Below are positions 1-8,493 of a DNA stretch of 64,000 nucleotides, piece by piece (position 1 is the stretch's first letter; every line of letters starts with the position of its first letter). Below the pieces are notes generated by a model, which was not told the DNA's origin, did no database searches, and saw only the letters and a list, made by a program, of their open reading frames with translations. The stretch is from Achromobacter aloeverae (lineage in GTDB: Bacteria; Pseudomonadota; Gammaproteobacteria; Burkholderiales; Burkholderiaceae_B), in assembly GCF_004121055.1 (NCBI RefSeq), contig NZ_PYAL01000002.1:496001-560000 (forward strand), written 5' to 3'. The translations under genes were made by a program, and so were the position numbers.

Positions 1-1261
1 CATGCAGGGGGGACATCTTTTCTATCATCTCCACCGGCGTGGACGAGATATTGCTGGGCCAGGAGAGCACGTTGGCGCCGTCCTGCTTGTGCGAGCCGCC
101 ATAGCCGCCGTTCATGAAGAACAGGTTGGTGAAGGGCGTGCCGGATTCCCGCACGCCGGACAGGTTTACGCACCACAAGGGCGAACCGACCGCCGCGATG
201 GCGCGCTCGGGCATCGCATCGGCCAGCGCGCCGATGACCATCATGGGAACGAAATGGCCGATCAAGGCGCGCGCGCCGCCCGCGGCGGGCGGTTGCGAAT
301 TGAGGATGCAGCCTTCCGGCGCCTTGACGTGGATGGGCGCCATCACGCCTTCGTTGTTGGGCACGTTGGGCAGCAGCACGGCGCGCAGGCCATAGCAGGT
401 GTAGGCGATGGTGTAGGCCAGGCACACATTGATGGAACGGGGAACCTGGGCGTCCGTGCCGGCGTAGTCGACGGTGATTTCCCCGTCCTTGATCGTCAGC
501 GTCAACGCCAGCTTGATCGGGTGGTCCAGGCCGTCGCTGATGGCGCTGCGGCGGTACACGCCTTCGGGCAGGCCGCGGATGGCCGCGCGCATGGCTTTTT
601 CCGAACGGGCGTGGATTTCGCCCGCCAGCGTATCGATCTCGGTCAATCCGCGTTCCGCCATCAGCGCCAGCATGCGCGATTCGATCATGCGCAGCGCGGT
701 GAATTGCGCGAAGAGGTCTCCCATGACCTGGTCGGGTTCGCGCACGTTCTTGCGGATGATGCGTTCGAAGGTTGCATCGATCTCGCCCTTGCGCATGACC
801 TTCATGATGGGGATCTGCAGGCCTTCTTCGTAGACTTCGCGCGCGTCGGCCGAACGGATGCGCCCGCCGATGTCGGGCGCGTGCGCCACCGACCCCGCCC
901 ACGCCACCACCTTGCCGCCCTGGAAGATGGGCTTGGCGACCGAGATGTCGGGCAGGTGGCCGGTACCTTGCCAGATGTCGTTGGTGATCAGCACGTCGCC
1001 CGGTTCCAGCTGGTCCAGCGGAAATGCTTCCAGGAAATGCCGGATGGTGCGCGGCATGGTGTTCATGAAAGAGGGGATGCTGTTGGTTGCCTGCGCGACC
1101 GAGCGGCCGTCGGCCGTGGTCAGCACGCACGCGAAATCGTTGGATTCGCGCACGATGGTGGAGAAGGACGTGCGCACCATGGCGGCGGCGGCTTCGTCGA
1201 CGATGGAGATCATGCGGGTCCAGAGCAGCTCCAGCGTGATCGGGTCTAGGGTCGGGTTCAT
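1..1261 (-). CDS. hyuB: hydantoinase B/oxoprolinase family protein, 3' end cut by window
   Basis: The frame opens at an ATG at 1261 and reads leftwards off the window with no stop (420 codons present; the family is usually about 520-600). The start reads MNPTLDPITLELLWTRM, and it continues with TNDIWQGTGHLPD and, near the window edge, LSWPSNISSTPVE, all typical of HyuB-type subunits. These proteins pair with a HyuA ATPase subunit for ATP-dependent opening of hydantoins or 5-oxoproline, or act in acetone-carboxylase-like enzymes; the substrate cannot be told here. It is divergent from the LysR gene at 1439, its likely regulator. A hyuA partner would have to lie beyond the left edge. Family call secure, substrate unknown. 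Confidence 0.9.
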   Translation of the reverse strand, partial: MNPTLDPITLELLWTRMISIVDEAAAAMVRTSFSTIVRESNDFACVLTTADGRSVAQATNSIPSFMNTMPRTIRHFLEAFPLDQLEPGDVLITNDIWQGTGHLPDISVAKPIFQGGKVVAWAGSVAHAPDIGGRIRSADAREVYEEGLQIPIMKVMRKGEIDATFERIIRKNVREPDQVMGDLFAQFTALRMIESRMLALMAERGLTEIDTLAGEIHARSEKAMRAAIRGLPEGVYRRSAISDGLDHPIKLALTLTIKDGEITVDYAGTDAQVPRSINVCLAYTIAYTCYGLRAVLLPNVPNNEGVMAPIHVKAPEGCILNSQPPAAGGARALIGHFVPMMVIGALADAMPERAIAAVGSPLWCVNLSGVRESGTPFTNLFFMNGGYGGSHKQDGANVLSWPSNISSTPVEMIEKMSPLH

Positions 1262-1438
1262 CGAGGTTTTCCCTGGTTTGCGCCGCGATGCATGGCTGCG
1301 GCGATATGGATGGCACGGAATGATTCTGGCGGTTTAGACTATGTCTTCCTAATATTTATTTCGCCACAGGGCATACCAAACGAACATACATTGCCGGCGC
1401 GACAGGCCCTGTGTACGTGGCGGTGTAGGGGAAGTTTC
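1262..1438. promoter_or_regulatory. divergent promoter region between hyuB and a LysR gene
   Basis: This 177-bp gap between two divergent starts has a locally AT-rich core around 1335-1370 in otherwise GC-rich sequence. It contains a small inverted repeat AGACTATGTCT (1336-1346). LysR proteins usually bind T-N11-A palindromes in such gaps. The repeat arms are only 4 bp, so the operator call is weak. Confidence 0.35.
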
Positions 1439-2380
1439 ATGAAGACGACGGCGATGTCCGGTACCAGCGGCGCGCAGACACTGAAGATCCACGAGGTGGA
1501 GGCCTTTCGCGCGGTAATGATCCGCGGGACGGCCACCGACGCGGCGGTGCTCATGCACACGTCGCAGCCCGTGATCAGCAAGCTGATTTCGCGCTTCCAG
1601 CGCCACATCGGCATCAAGCTGTTCGAGCTGCACAAGAGCCGGCTGGTGCCCACGCCGGAAGCGCGCGTGCTGTTCAACACCATCGAGCGCACGTACGTGG
1701 GCATGGAGCACATCGCGCAGACCATCGCGGAGCTGCGCGGCGGGCACAGCGGCAAGCTGATCGTGGGCAGCCAGCCGTCCTTCGGCATGGGGCCGCTGGC
1801 CAGCATCGCCACGGCGTTCCTCAAGGAAAGGCCAGGCATCCAGATCCAGATCGAAACCGTGACCTCCGGCCTGATCCGCCACAGCGTTATTTCGGGCAAG
1901 GCCGACCTGGGCATCGCCGAGCGGTCGATCGATGTGACGGGGGTGAACGCGGTGCCGCTGGTGCAGGTCAATACGGTCTGCGTCATGCACAAGGATCATG
2001 CGCTGGCGGGCAAGCGCGTCATCAAGGCCAGGGACCTGCATGGCGTGCCGATGATCGTGCCCTCGCGCGACAGCGCTTCCCACGCTTCGGTGGCGGCCAT
2101 GTTCGCGCGCGAGGAGGTGGACCCGGCGGTGGTGGTGGAGACCGGCTATGGCATGAATATGTGCGTGCTCGCGCTGCAAGGCGCGGGCGTGGCGCTGGTC
2201 AGTCCCTTCGCGGCGCTGCCGCTGCGGCGCGCGGGACTGGCGGTCAAGCGCTTCGAGCCCAGCCTGCCGATCGAGCTGATGCTGATGACGGCCATCGATA
2301 CGCCGCCCTCGCGTATCGCCGCCATGTTCATCGAGCGCTTGCACGAGGCGATGGCGCCGTTGCGGCAGACCTGGGGCTAG
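1439..2380 (+). CDS. LysR-family transcriptional regulator
   Basis: 313 aa. The N-terminal winged helix-turn-helix spans about residues 17-76 (LKIHEVEAFRAVMIRGTATD, then TSQPVISKLISRFQ). A periplasmic-binding-like effector domain follows, from about residue 95. The ATG at 1439 is chosen because GGGGAAG lies just upstream and the helix-turn-helix then sits at the usual distance from the start; an upstream in-frame ATG at 1292 would add an untypical leader. It is divergent from hyuB and convergent with the Bug gene (10-bp gap), so it probably controls hyuB and perhaps itself. The effector is unknown. Confidence 0.9.
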   Translation: MKTTAMSGTSGAQTLKIHEVEAFRAVMIRGTATDAAVLMHTSQPVISKLISRFQRHIGIKLFELHKSRLVPTPEARVLFNTIERTYVGMEHIAQTIAELRGGHSGKLIVGSQPSFGMGPLASIATAFLKERPGIQIQIETVTSGLIRHSVISGKADLGIAERSIDVTGVNAVPLVQVNTVCVMHKDHALAGKRVIKARDLHGVPMIVPSRDSASHASVAAMFAREEVDPAVVVETGYGMNMCVLALQGAGVALVSPFAALPLRRAGLAVKRFEPSLPIELMLMTAIDTPPSRIAAMFIERLHEAMAPLRQTWG

Positions 2381-2389
2381 GCGGCCGGT

Positions 2390-3370
2390 TCAGCGGGCGG
2401 TGAGGTGCGCCGCCTGGATCATCTGGCTGAACGTCCTGGTTTCCCCGGCGATGAACGTGGCGGTCGCTTGCGCGTCCCGATTTCCCGGCACCGGGGTAAC
2501 GCCCAAATCGGCCAGCTTGGGCGCCATGTCCTTCGACAGCATGATGTCGCGGATGTCGCGGTTCAGCTTGGCGACGATGGCGTCCGGCGTGTGGGCCGGC
2601 GCGGCGATGGTGAACCACGCGGTGAAGGCATAGCCCGGCAGGCCGTCCTCGGCGATGGTGGGAACGTCAGGCAGGCTGGGCGTGCGGGTCGCGCTGGTCA
2701 CGGCCAGGGCGCGCAGTTGTCCGGACTTGATCAGGGGCAGCGCCGTGGGCAGGTTCTCGAACATCAGCTGGAGTCGGCCGCCGACCAGGTCGGTCAGAGC
2801 CGGACCGCTGCCCTTGTACGGGATATGCGAGATGTCCGCGTGGGACTGGTATTTGAACAGTTCGCCGGCCATGTGCGTGGACGAACCGAAGCCGGCGGAG
2901 CCAAAGAACAGGGTGTTGGGGTGCGCCTTGCCCTCTGCGATCACGGCGCGGGTATCGGATAGCTGGCTATTCTTGGGAACAACGAGGACGTTGGGCATTT
3001 CGGCCAGCAGTACGACCGGCTTGAGGTCCTGCGTAGGATCGTACTTCAGGTTCGTGTAGATCTTGTAGGTGGAGTGGATGCCTATGGTGCCGAACAGCAG
3101 GCTATAGCCGTCGGGCTCGGAACGCGCGACGTTCTCCGCGCCGATGTTGCCGCCCACGCCGGGACGGTTTTCGACGATGACGCTCTGTCCGTACTTCTCC
3201 GACAGCTTTTGCGCGATGAGCCGGCCCAGCACATCCGCGCTGCCGCCGGGCGCCAGCGGCACGACCAGGCGGATGGGTTTGGACGGATAAGTGTCGGCAT
3301 GCGCCGTCGAAGCGACGCAGGAGAGGAGGGCCGCGAATGCCGCCGCGGTGGCCGCGAGAACTTTCTTCAT
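2390..3370 (-). CDS. Bug/TctC-family periplasmic solute-binding protein
   Basis: 326 aa. A signal peptide (MKKVLAATAAAFAALL...) has a probable cleavage after A25 (AHA|DTYPSKP). The mature protein starts with YPSKPIRLVVPLAPGG and has VENRPGVGGNIG and HIPYKGSGPALTDLVGG, which are the characteristic Bug motifs. These proteins capture small carboxylates or amides, sometimes with a TctAB permease and often as orphans. No permease lies next to it. The gene is strongly amplified in Bordetella-type genomes, which supports the taxonomic inference. The ligand cannot be predicted. It may serve the hyuB pathway, but only by proximity. Confidence 0.93.
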   Translation of the reverse strand: MKKVLAATAAAFAALLSCVASTAHADTYPSKPIRLVVPLAPGGSADVLGRLIAQKLSEKYGQSVIVENRPGVGGNIGAENVARSEPDGYSLLFGTIGIHSTYKIYTNLKYDPTQDLKPVVLLAEMPNVLVVPKNSQLSDTRAVIAEGKAHPNTLFFGSAGFGSSTHMAGELFKYQSHADISHIPYKGSGPALTDLVGGRLQLMFENLPTALPLIKSGQLRALAVTSATRTPSLPDVPTIAEDGLPGYAFTAWFTIAAPAHTPDAIVAKLNRDIRDIMLSKDMAPKLADLGVTPVPGNRDAQATATFIAGETRTFSQMIQAAHLTAR

Positions 3371-3647
3371 GATTCCGCCTTGTATGGAGTGGTTTTTCTC
3401 GAAGAGACGTCGTCCACCCTGATAGTGCGAACTCCTCCCGGGCGGAAGGGCCGGGCCGCGCGTGGCGCGTGCCCCGGGGCTGCAAGCCCCTGGCCCTTGT
3501 GACAGCTGCTTCGCTATCGCGCTGTTTCTTGTGAACGCATTATGGGCAGCGGCGGACCGTGCGCATAATGCTTTTACGTCCGCACCCTATGCAAAACGAT
3601 CATGCGTGTTTACCCGTAGCGCTGGCGGCGGCGCCGGGCGCGCGGTA

Positions 3648-4595
3648 TCAATGCGCCGCGGCGATGTCTTCGATCCGCGTGGCCGGTAAAAGGGAGAAAG
3701 CCCATTTCATGGCGCGCGCTTCCTCGCCAGGGCTGCGGCCGAACAGGCGCTTGAATTCGCGGTTGAATTGCGACGCGCTTTCGTAGCCGACGCGCGCGCC
3801 CGCCGCGGCCGCCGTCAGGTCGTCGCGTATCATCAGCAGCCGCGCCTGGTGCAGGCGGACGGACTTGATGTACTGGATGGGGCTGGTGCTGGCGACCGCC
3901 TTGAAATGCGCGTGGAAGGTGGGGACGCTGAGGCCGGCCTCGCGCGCCAGCGTGCCGACGTCCAGCGGCTGGCCGTAGTCGTCGTGGATGCGCCGCAGGG
4001 CCCGCGCGATGCGGCCGAACTGGCCTTGGCTGGCAAGCGCGGCGCGGATGGCGCCGCCTTGTGCACCCATCAGGACGCGATAGCACAGTTCGCGCACGAT
4101 GCCCGGTCCCAGTATTTGTGCATCGATGGGCGAGGACAGCGCCTGCAACAGGCGCACGGTGACGTCGGCCAGGGTCGGGTCCAGGGGCGTGGATACGATG
4201 CCCCGCGGCGCGTCGGCCGTCGCCAGCGCCTGGCTGTCGAGCGCCATGACGAGGTCGGCGATGGCGGTCATGTCCAGCCGAACGGCGACCGCCAGCAAGG
4301 GTTCCTCGGGCGACGCCTCGGTTTCGGTGGAGAAAGGCAGCGGCACCGACAGCACCAGGTAGTGCTGGGCATCGTATTGATAGACGCGGTCTGCCAGGTA
4401 TCCGCGCTTGCGGCCCTGGCAGACGATCACGATCATGGGTTCGTAGAGGACGGGCGTGCGTCCCAGGGGCTGGTTGGCGCGCATGAAGCGCACGCCGTCC
4501 AGGAGGGACCGGGTGTAGCCCTCGCGCGGCGCCAACGCGTCCAGCAGCGCGGCCATCCGTTGTTGGGCGAGGGGCGGGGTGTCCGGCATCGTCAT
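3648..4595 (-). CDS. AraC-family transcriptional regulator
   Basis: 315 aa. The N-terminal domain (about 20-180, with PVLYEPMIVIVCQGRKRG) matches the AraC_N type seen in regulators of aldehyde/alcohol dehydrogenase genes. The C-terminal double helix-turn-helix covers about 195-290, with GTLAREAGLSVPTFHAHFKA and VGYESASQFNREFKRLFGRSP. It is divergent from the short-chain dehydrogenase at 4801 across a 205-bp gap. This pairing is common and suggests that it activates that dehydrogenase. The inducer is unknown. Confidence 0.92.
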   Translation of the reverse strand: MTMPDTPPLAQQRMAALLDALAPREGYTRSLLDGVRFMRANQPLGRTPVLYEPMIVIVCQGRKRGYLADRVYQYDAQHYLVLSVPLPFSTETEASPEEPLLAVAVRLDMTAIADLVMALDSQALATADAPRGIVSTPLDPTLADVTVRLLQALSSPIDAQILGPGIVRELCYRVLMGAQGGAIRAALASQGQFGRIARALRRIHDDYGQPLDVGTLAREAGLSVPTFHAHFKAVASTSPIQYIKSVRLHQARLLMIRDDLTAAAAGARVGYESASQFNREFKRLFGRSPGEEARAMKWAFSLLPATRIEDIAAAH

Positions 4596-4800
4596 TTGGC
4601 TGGTGGCTTACGATCGAGCAATGATTTTGCCAGGGTAGTGGACGGAAATCATGTCTGGCCAGAGGAATAGGCAATGATGGGAGAGGATTCCGCCTATTCG
4701 CCCACGGGCGCTTTCCCTAGCATTCCTGACCAGAGTCCACCGCGGCGCCAGGACGGTTCCTGGCACCGGCCGCGGGGGCCGACTTCTGGAGCAGCCCTGC
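4596..4800. promoter_or_regulatory. divergent promoter region, AraC regulator/SDR
   Basis: This 205-bp spacer separates two divergent starts. The stretch 4612-4680 is AT-richer than its surroundings and holds two direct copies of GCAATGAT (near 4619 and 4671) about 50 bp apart. AraC proteins often bind direct repeats. No convincing -35/-10 pair is claimed. Confidence 0.3.
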
Positions 4801-5688
4801 ATGAATATGTCTCACACACCTACGAATACGGCGCGAGCCGCCCAGGCCAAGGTCTGGTTCATCACCGGCGCCGCGCGCGGCCTGGGGCTGGCGCTGGCGC
4901 GCCAGGTCCTGGCGCAGGGTCATCGCGTGGCGGCCACGTCGCGCAACCTGGCGGGCCTGCGACAGGCCTTGGGCGAAGGCGGCGAGCGTGTGCTGGCCCT
5001 GGCGGTCGACCCTGTTTCCGAGCAGGCGGTGCAAACCGCGATCGACCAGGCCGTGGCGACCTTCGGCCGCATCGACGTCGTCGTCAATAACGCGGGCTAC
5101 GGGCAGCAGGGGACCATCGAGGCGCTGACCGACGCCGAGCTGCGCCGCAACTTCGACGTCAACGTCTTCGCGCCCATGCACGTGCTGCGTCATGTGCTGC
5201 CGCATCTGCGCCGGCAGCGTGGCGGGCATATCTTCAACATCGCGTCGATCGGCGGTTTCCATGGCGGCTATGCCGGCTGGAGCAGCTACATCGCCGGCAA
5301 GTTCGCGCTGGCCGGCTTGACGGAAACCCTGGCCGCGGAAGTCGCCGAGCTGGGCATCAAGGCCACCGTGGTCTACCCGGGACCCTTCCGCACGGAGTTC
5401 CTCTCCAAGGACAGCCTGGTGACGGCTCGACAGGCGATCGGCGACTACAAGGCGGCGCAGGCGTCGCTGGACCTGCATGTGGGCAGCATGGACGGCCGGC
5501 AGGCGGGCGATCCCGACAAGCTGGCGCTATTGCTGCTGCAGGCCGCCAGCGTCGCCCAGCCCCCGCTGCACCTGTTCGCCGGCCGCATCGCCAACACGCT
5601 GGCCGAGGAGAAGATGGCAGCGGTGCGCGGGGACATGGCGGCGTGGCGCGGCGCGTCGGACGCGACGGACTTTCCTGAAGGCGCTTGA
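4801..5688 (+). CDS. short-chain dehydrogenase/reductase
   Basis: 295 aa. The Rossmann cofactor motif is TGAARGLG (22-29). NNAG (96-99) follows, then the active-site set N121, S149, Y163 and K167 (YIAGK), all intact. The length and the long C-terminal tail after residue 200 fit classical SDRs of the oxidoreductase type acting on small alcohols or ketones. R27 and the S47-R48 pair suggest NADP(H) preference, which is inference. It is divergent from an AraC regulator that likely controls it, and convergent with treY (12-bp gap). The substrate is not identifiable. Confidence 0.92.
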   Translation: MNMSHTPTNTARAAQAKVWFITGAARGLGLALARQVLAQGHRVAATSRNLAGLRQALGEGGERVLALAVDPVSEQAVQTAIDQAVATFGRIDVVVNNAGYGQQGTIEALTDAELRRNFDVNVFAPMHVLRHVLPHLRRQRGGHIFNIASIGGFHGGYAGWSSYIAGKFALAGLTETLAAEVAELGIKATVVYPGPFRTEFLSKDSLVTARQAIGDYKAAQASLDLHVGSMDGRQAGDPDKLALLLLQAASVAQPPLHLFAGRIANTLAEEKMAAVRGDMAAWRGASDATDFPEGA

Positions 5689-5700
5689 GGCGGGGCCGCT

Positions 5701-8493
5701 TCAATCCCCCGTCAGCAGCGCCACCGGGAAATCCGCCAGGGCTTCGGCGAGCGGCAGGATGCTGTCGGCGCCGACGCGCCGCTCGCGTCCGCTCAGCGCA
5801 TCGCGCAGGACGGCGCCGGCATAGCGGTGGGGCAGCACCACCGCGGTGGTCTCCCAGAAGGCGGGATCGATGCGCGGCACGCAAAGGCCTGCCCGTGCGT
5901 CGTCGTCGGCGTCGCCATCATCGGCGCGCAGATGGCGACCCACCACGCGCGGCGCCAGCACGAAGGCGTGCTGGTCCCCCAGGCTGCGCACAAAGGCGAT
6001 GATATGGTCGCCGCGCGGTCCCAGCACCGGCAGGGGCACATGGCTGCCCTGGGCGTACAACGCGGGCCGGGCGCGCCGGGCCTCCAGCGCGCCATGGATG
6101 ACCGCCTGCTTGATGCGCCCGTCGCGCCAGCCCGCCAGCAGGCCTTCGATGTCGCCGGCATCGCGGGCGTCCAGCGCCGCGGCGCGCGCGGCGTAATCCA
6201 CGGGACGGCGGTTGTCGGGATCCACCAGGCTGAAGTCCCAGAATTCGGTGCCTTGGTACAGATCCGGCACACCCGGCACGGTTAGGCGCAGCAGGGTTTG
6301 CGACAGGCTGTTGACCGCGCCGGCGGCGGCGATGCGGTGCGCGAACGCCGCGACGTCGTCGGCCGCGCCGGGCTGCATCAGATCCTCCAGCGCCGTCGCG
6401 CAGGATCGTTCATAGTTCTCGTCGGGCACCACCCAACTGGTGCGCGTCTTGGCCTCGCGCAATGCCTTCAGCATCCATGCGCCTACCCGCGCGGCATAGG
6501 CTTGCAGGCCGGGGCCATCGTCGGGCCGCAGGTCCGGCGGCCACGCGCCCACCAGGGTCTGCAGCAGCATATACAGGTCGGCCGGATGCGGGGCCAGCTG
6601 GCCATTGCCGTTGTAGGTGGTGGGCGCGTGGGCATGCATCCAGTCTTGCGCGAAACCGCGCCATTCCTCGGCGAACTCGCTCAAGGCGGCGATGCGCGCG
6701 CGCGTGTCCTCGCCGCGCTTGTGGTCGTGCGTCGCCGTGGTCACCATGGCCTTGGGCAGGCGGCGGGCCCGCGCCGCGCAGCGGCGATGGAAGGCCTCCA
6801 CGGCCATATGGAAGACGGCGGGGTCGGCGCCGACCTCGTTGCGCGAGAGCAGGCGGCCATACCGGTAGAAGGCCGTGTCCTCCAGGGACTTGGCGGTCAG
6901 GGGCGGCGTCAATTGCTGGAAACGGCGCGTGGCCAGTTCGCGCGCGGCGCTTTGCTCGGGCGGCAAGCCATGCAGCGGCTGGCCGCCCAGCCAATCGCTC
7001 ATGGCTTCGAGCAGCGGCCCGTCATCGCCGTCGCGGTCCGCGCGGATGCGCGCATGGGCAGTGGCCGCGGCGGCATCGAAGCGTAGCTGGTCCAGCGGAT
7101 GGCGGCCCCGCGCATCCGCATAGGTGCGATAGACGGGGAAGGCACGCAGCAATTGCCACAGCACGCGCAGGATCGCGGCCTGGCCCCAGTCGCGCGTCAT
7201 GGGGTCCAGCGTGGCGACGCGATGCAGGGCCCGCGCGGTGGCGTAGCGCTCGGCCGGGAAGTGCCGCAGCAGCATCAGTTCGCGCGCTTCGTCGGCGATC
7301 TCGGGAAAACTGCGGGTGTCGCCCGCCAGCGTTTCCCACAAGTCGGTGATGGGGCCCACGCCGGCGGCATCGTGCAGGACAGCGCCCACCTGGTCCATGA
7401 AGTCGTAGCCGGTCGTGCCGTCGACCTCCCACCGCTCATCCAGGACTTCGTCGCTGCCCAGGATTTTCTCGACGATGAGATAGGGCGGCTGCCCGGCCAG
7501 CGCGCCGGGGCGCCGCGCCGAGCGGGCGTCCAATTCGGCGCGCAGGCGCGCGCAATAGGCGATCGGGTCGGCCAGCCCATCGACGTGATCGACGCGCAGC
7601 CCGTCGACCAGGCCCTCTTCGTAGAGCCGCAGCACCATGGCATGGACGGCGTCGAAGACCGCGGGCTGTTCGACGCGCACGCCGATCAGGTCGGTGATTT
7701 CGAAGAATCGCCGCCAGTTGATCTCGTCGGCGGCGCTGCGCCACCAGGCCAGGCGGTAGGCCTGGCGTTCGAGCAGCTCATGCAGGCGCTCGCGGCCGGC
7801 CGGCGTGGCGGGATCGTACGCGCGCGCCGGATCGGGCAGGCTGGCGTCCAGGCTGCCGTCGGCGAGGGGATAAGGGGCGCCCGCCGCGTCGACGTACCAT
7901 CCGGCATCGCCCAGCCGCAGCCGGATGTCGCCGTCGTTGAGCGACGCGCCATAGGGCTTGCCGAGAAACGGCGCCAGGACCTTGCCGTGCAGGCCGGCGT
8001 CGGCCGGTTCCCAGTCGATGTCGAACCACGTGGCGTGCGGGCTGGCGCGGCCGTCGCGCAGCACGCTCCACCACCAGGGATTGTCCGCGCTGGTGGCCAT
8101 GTGATTGGGCACGATGTCGACGATCAGCCCCATGTCGTGCGCGCGCAGCGCCTGGACCAGGCGGCGCAGCGCCGCTTCGCCCCCCAGTTCCGGGTTGACC
8201 TGGCCGTGGTCCACGACGTCGTAGCCATGGGCGGAGCCCGGCCGCGCACGAGTCAATGGGGATGCATAGATGTGGCTGATTCCCAGTCGCGCGAAATACG
8301 GTACCTGCGAGATGGCGTCGTCCAGGGTATAGCCTTCATGGAATTGCAGGCGCACCGTGGCGCGGGGCGCGTCCGCGGCCTGGGCCGGCGCGGTGGATGG
8401 CGCGCCGGCCGGGGCGGGCGTGGGCGTGGAGGCGGCGGGAGGCGGGGGCGCTCGGCGGCCGCGCGGATGGAATCCGGGTCGTGAAGACGTCAT
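5701..8493 (-). CDS. treY: malto-oligosyltrehalose synthase
   Basis: 930 aa. It isomerises the reducing-end alpha-1,4 bond of maltodextrins to the alpha,alpha-1,1 bond, giving maltooligosyl trehalose for TreZ. It is a GH13 enzyme, with the nucleophile at D302 (GLRVDHVDGLADP), acid/base E342 (YLIVEKILG), and a third-Asp region TTATHDHKRGED. The first 43 residues are Pro/Ala-rich low complexity ahead of the conserved start ATVRLQFHEGYTLDDA. The ATG at 8493 overlaps the malQ stop by 4 bp (ATGA), which decides the start; the frame stays open further upstream only as a shadow of malQ. Last gene of the glucan operon. Confidence 0.96.
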   Translation of the reverse strand: MTSSRPGFHPRGRRAPPPPAASTPTPAPAGAPSTAPAQAADAPRATVRLQFHEGYTLDDAISQVPYFARLGISHIYASPLTRARPGSAHGYDVVDHGQVNPELGGEAALRRLVQALRAHDMGLIVDIVPNHMATSADNPWWWSVLRDGRASPHATWFDIDWEPADAGLHGKVLAPFLGKPYGASLNDGDIRLRLGDAGWYVDAAGAPYPLADGSLDASLPDPARAYDPATPAGRERLHELLERQAYRLAWWRSAADEINWRRFFEITDLIGVRVEQPAVFDAVHAMVLRLYEEGLVDGLRVDHVDGLADPIAYCARLRAELDARSARRPGALAGQPPYLIVEKILGSDEVLDERWEVDGTTGYDFMDQVGAVLHDAAGVGPITDLWETLAGDTRSFPEIADEARELMLLRHFPAERYATARALHRVATLDPMTRDWGQAAILRVLWQLLRAFPVYRTYADARGRHPLDQLRFDAAAATAHARIRADRDGDDGPLLEAMSDWLGGQPLHGLPPEQSAARELATRRFQQLTPPLTAKSLEDTAFYRYGRLLSRNEVGADPAVFHMAVEAFHRRCAARARRLPKAMVTTATHDHKRGEDTRARIAALSEFAEEWRGFAQDWMHAHAPTTYNGNGQLAPHPADLYMLLQTLVGAWPPDLRPDDGPGLQAYAARVGAWMLKALREAKTRTSWVVPDENYERSCATALEDLMQPGAADDVAAFAHRIAAAGAVNSLSQTLLRLTVPGVPDLYQGTEFWDFSLVDPDNRRPVDYAARAAALDARDAGDIEGLLAGWRDGRIKQAVIHGALEARRARPALYAQGSHVPLPVLGPRGDHIIAFVRSLGDQHAFVLAPRVVGRHLRADDGDADDDARAGLCVPRIDPAFWETTAVVLPHRYAGAVLRDALSGRERRVGADSILPLAEALADFPVALLTGD

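Noticed and set aside
2..1249. Plus-strand frame over the first 1.2 kb
   Set aside because: The minus strand encodes clear HyuB motifs over the same bases, and the plus translation is His/Gly/Arg-rich noise.
3470..3505. GC-rich inverted repeat (GGGGCT-GCA-AGCCCC) between the Bug and AraC genes
   Set aside because: A single short stem without a T tract; such repeats are frequent by chance at this GC content.
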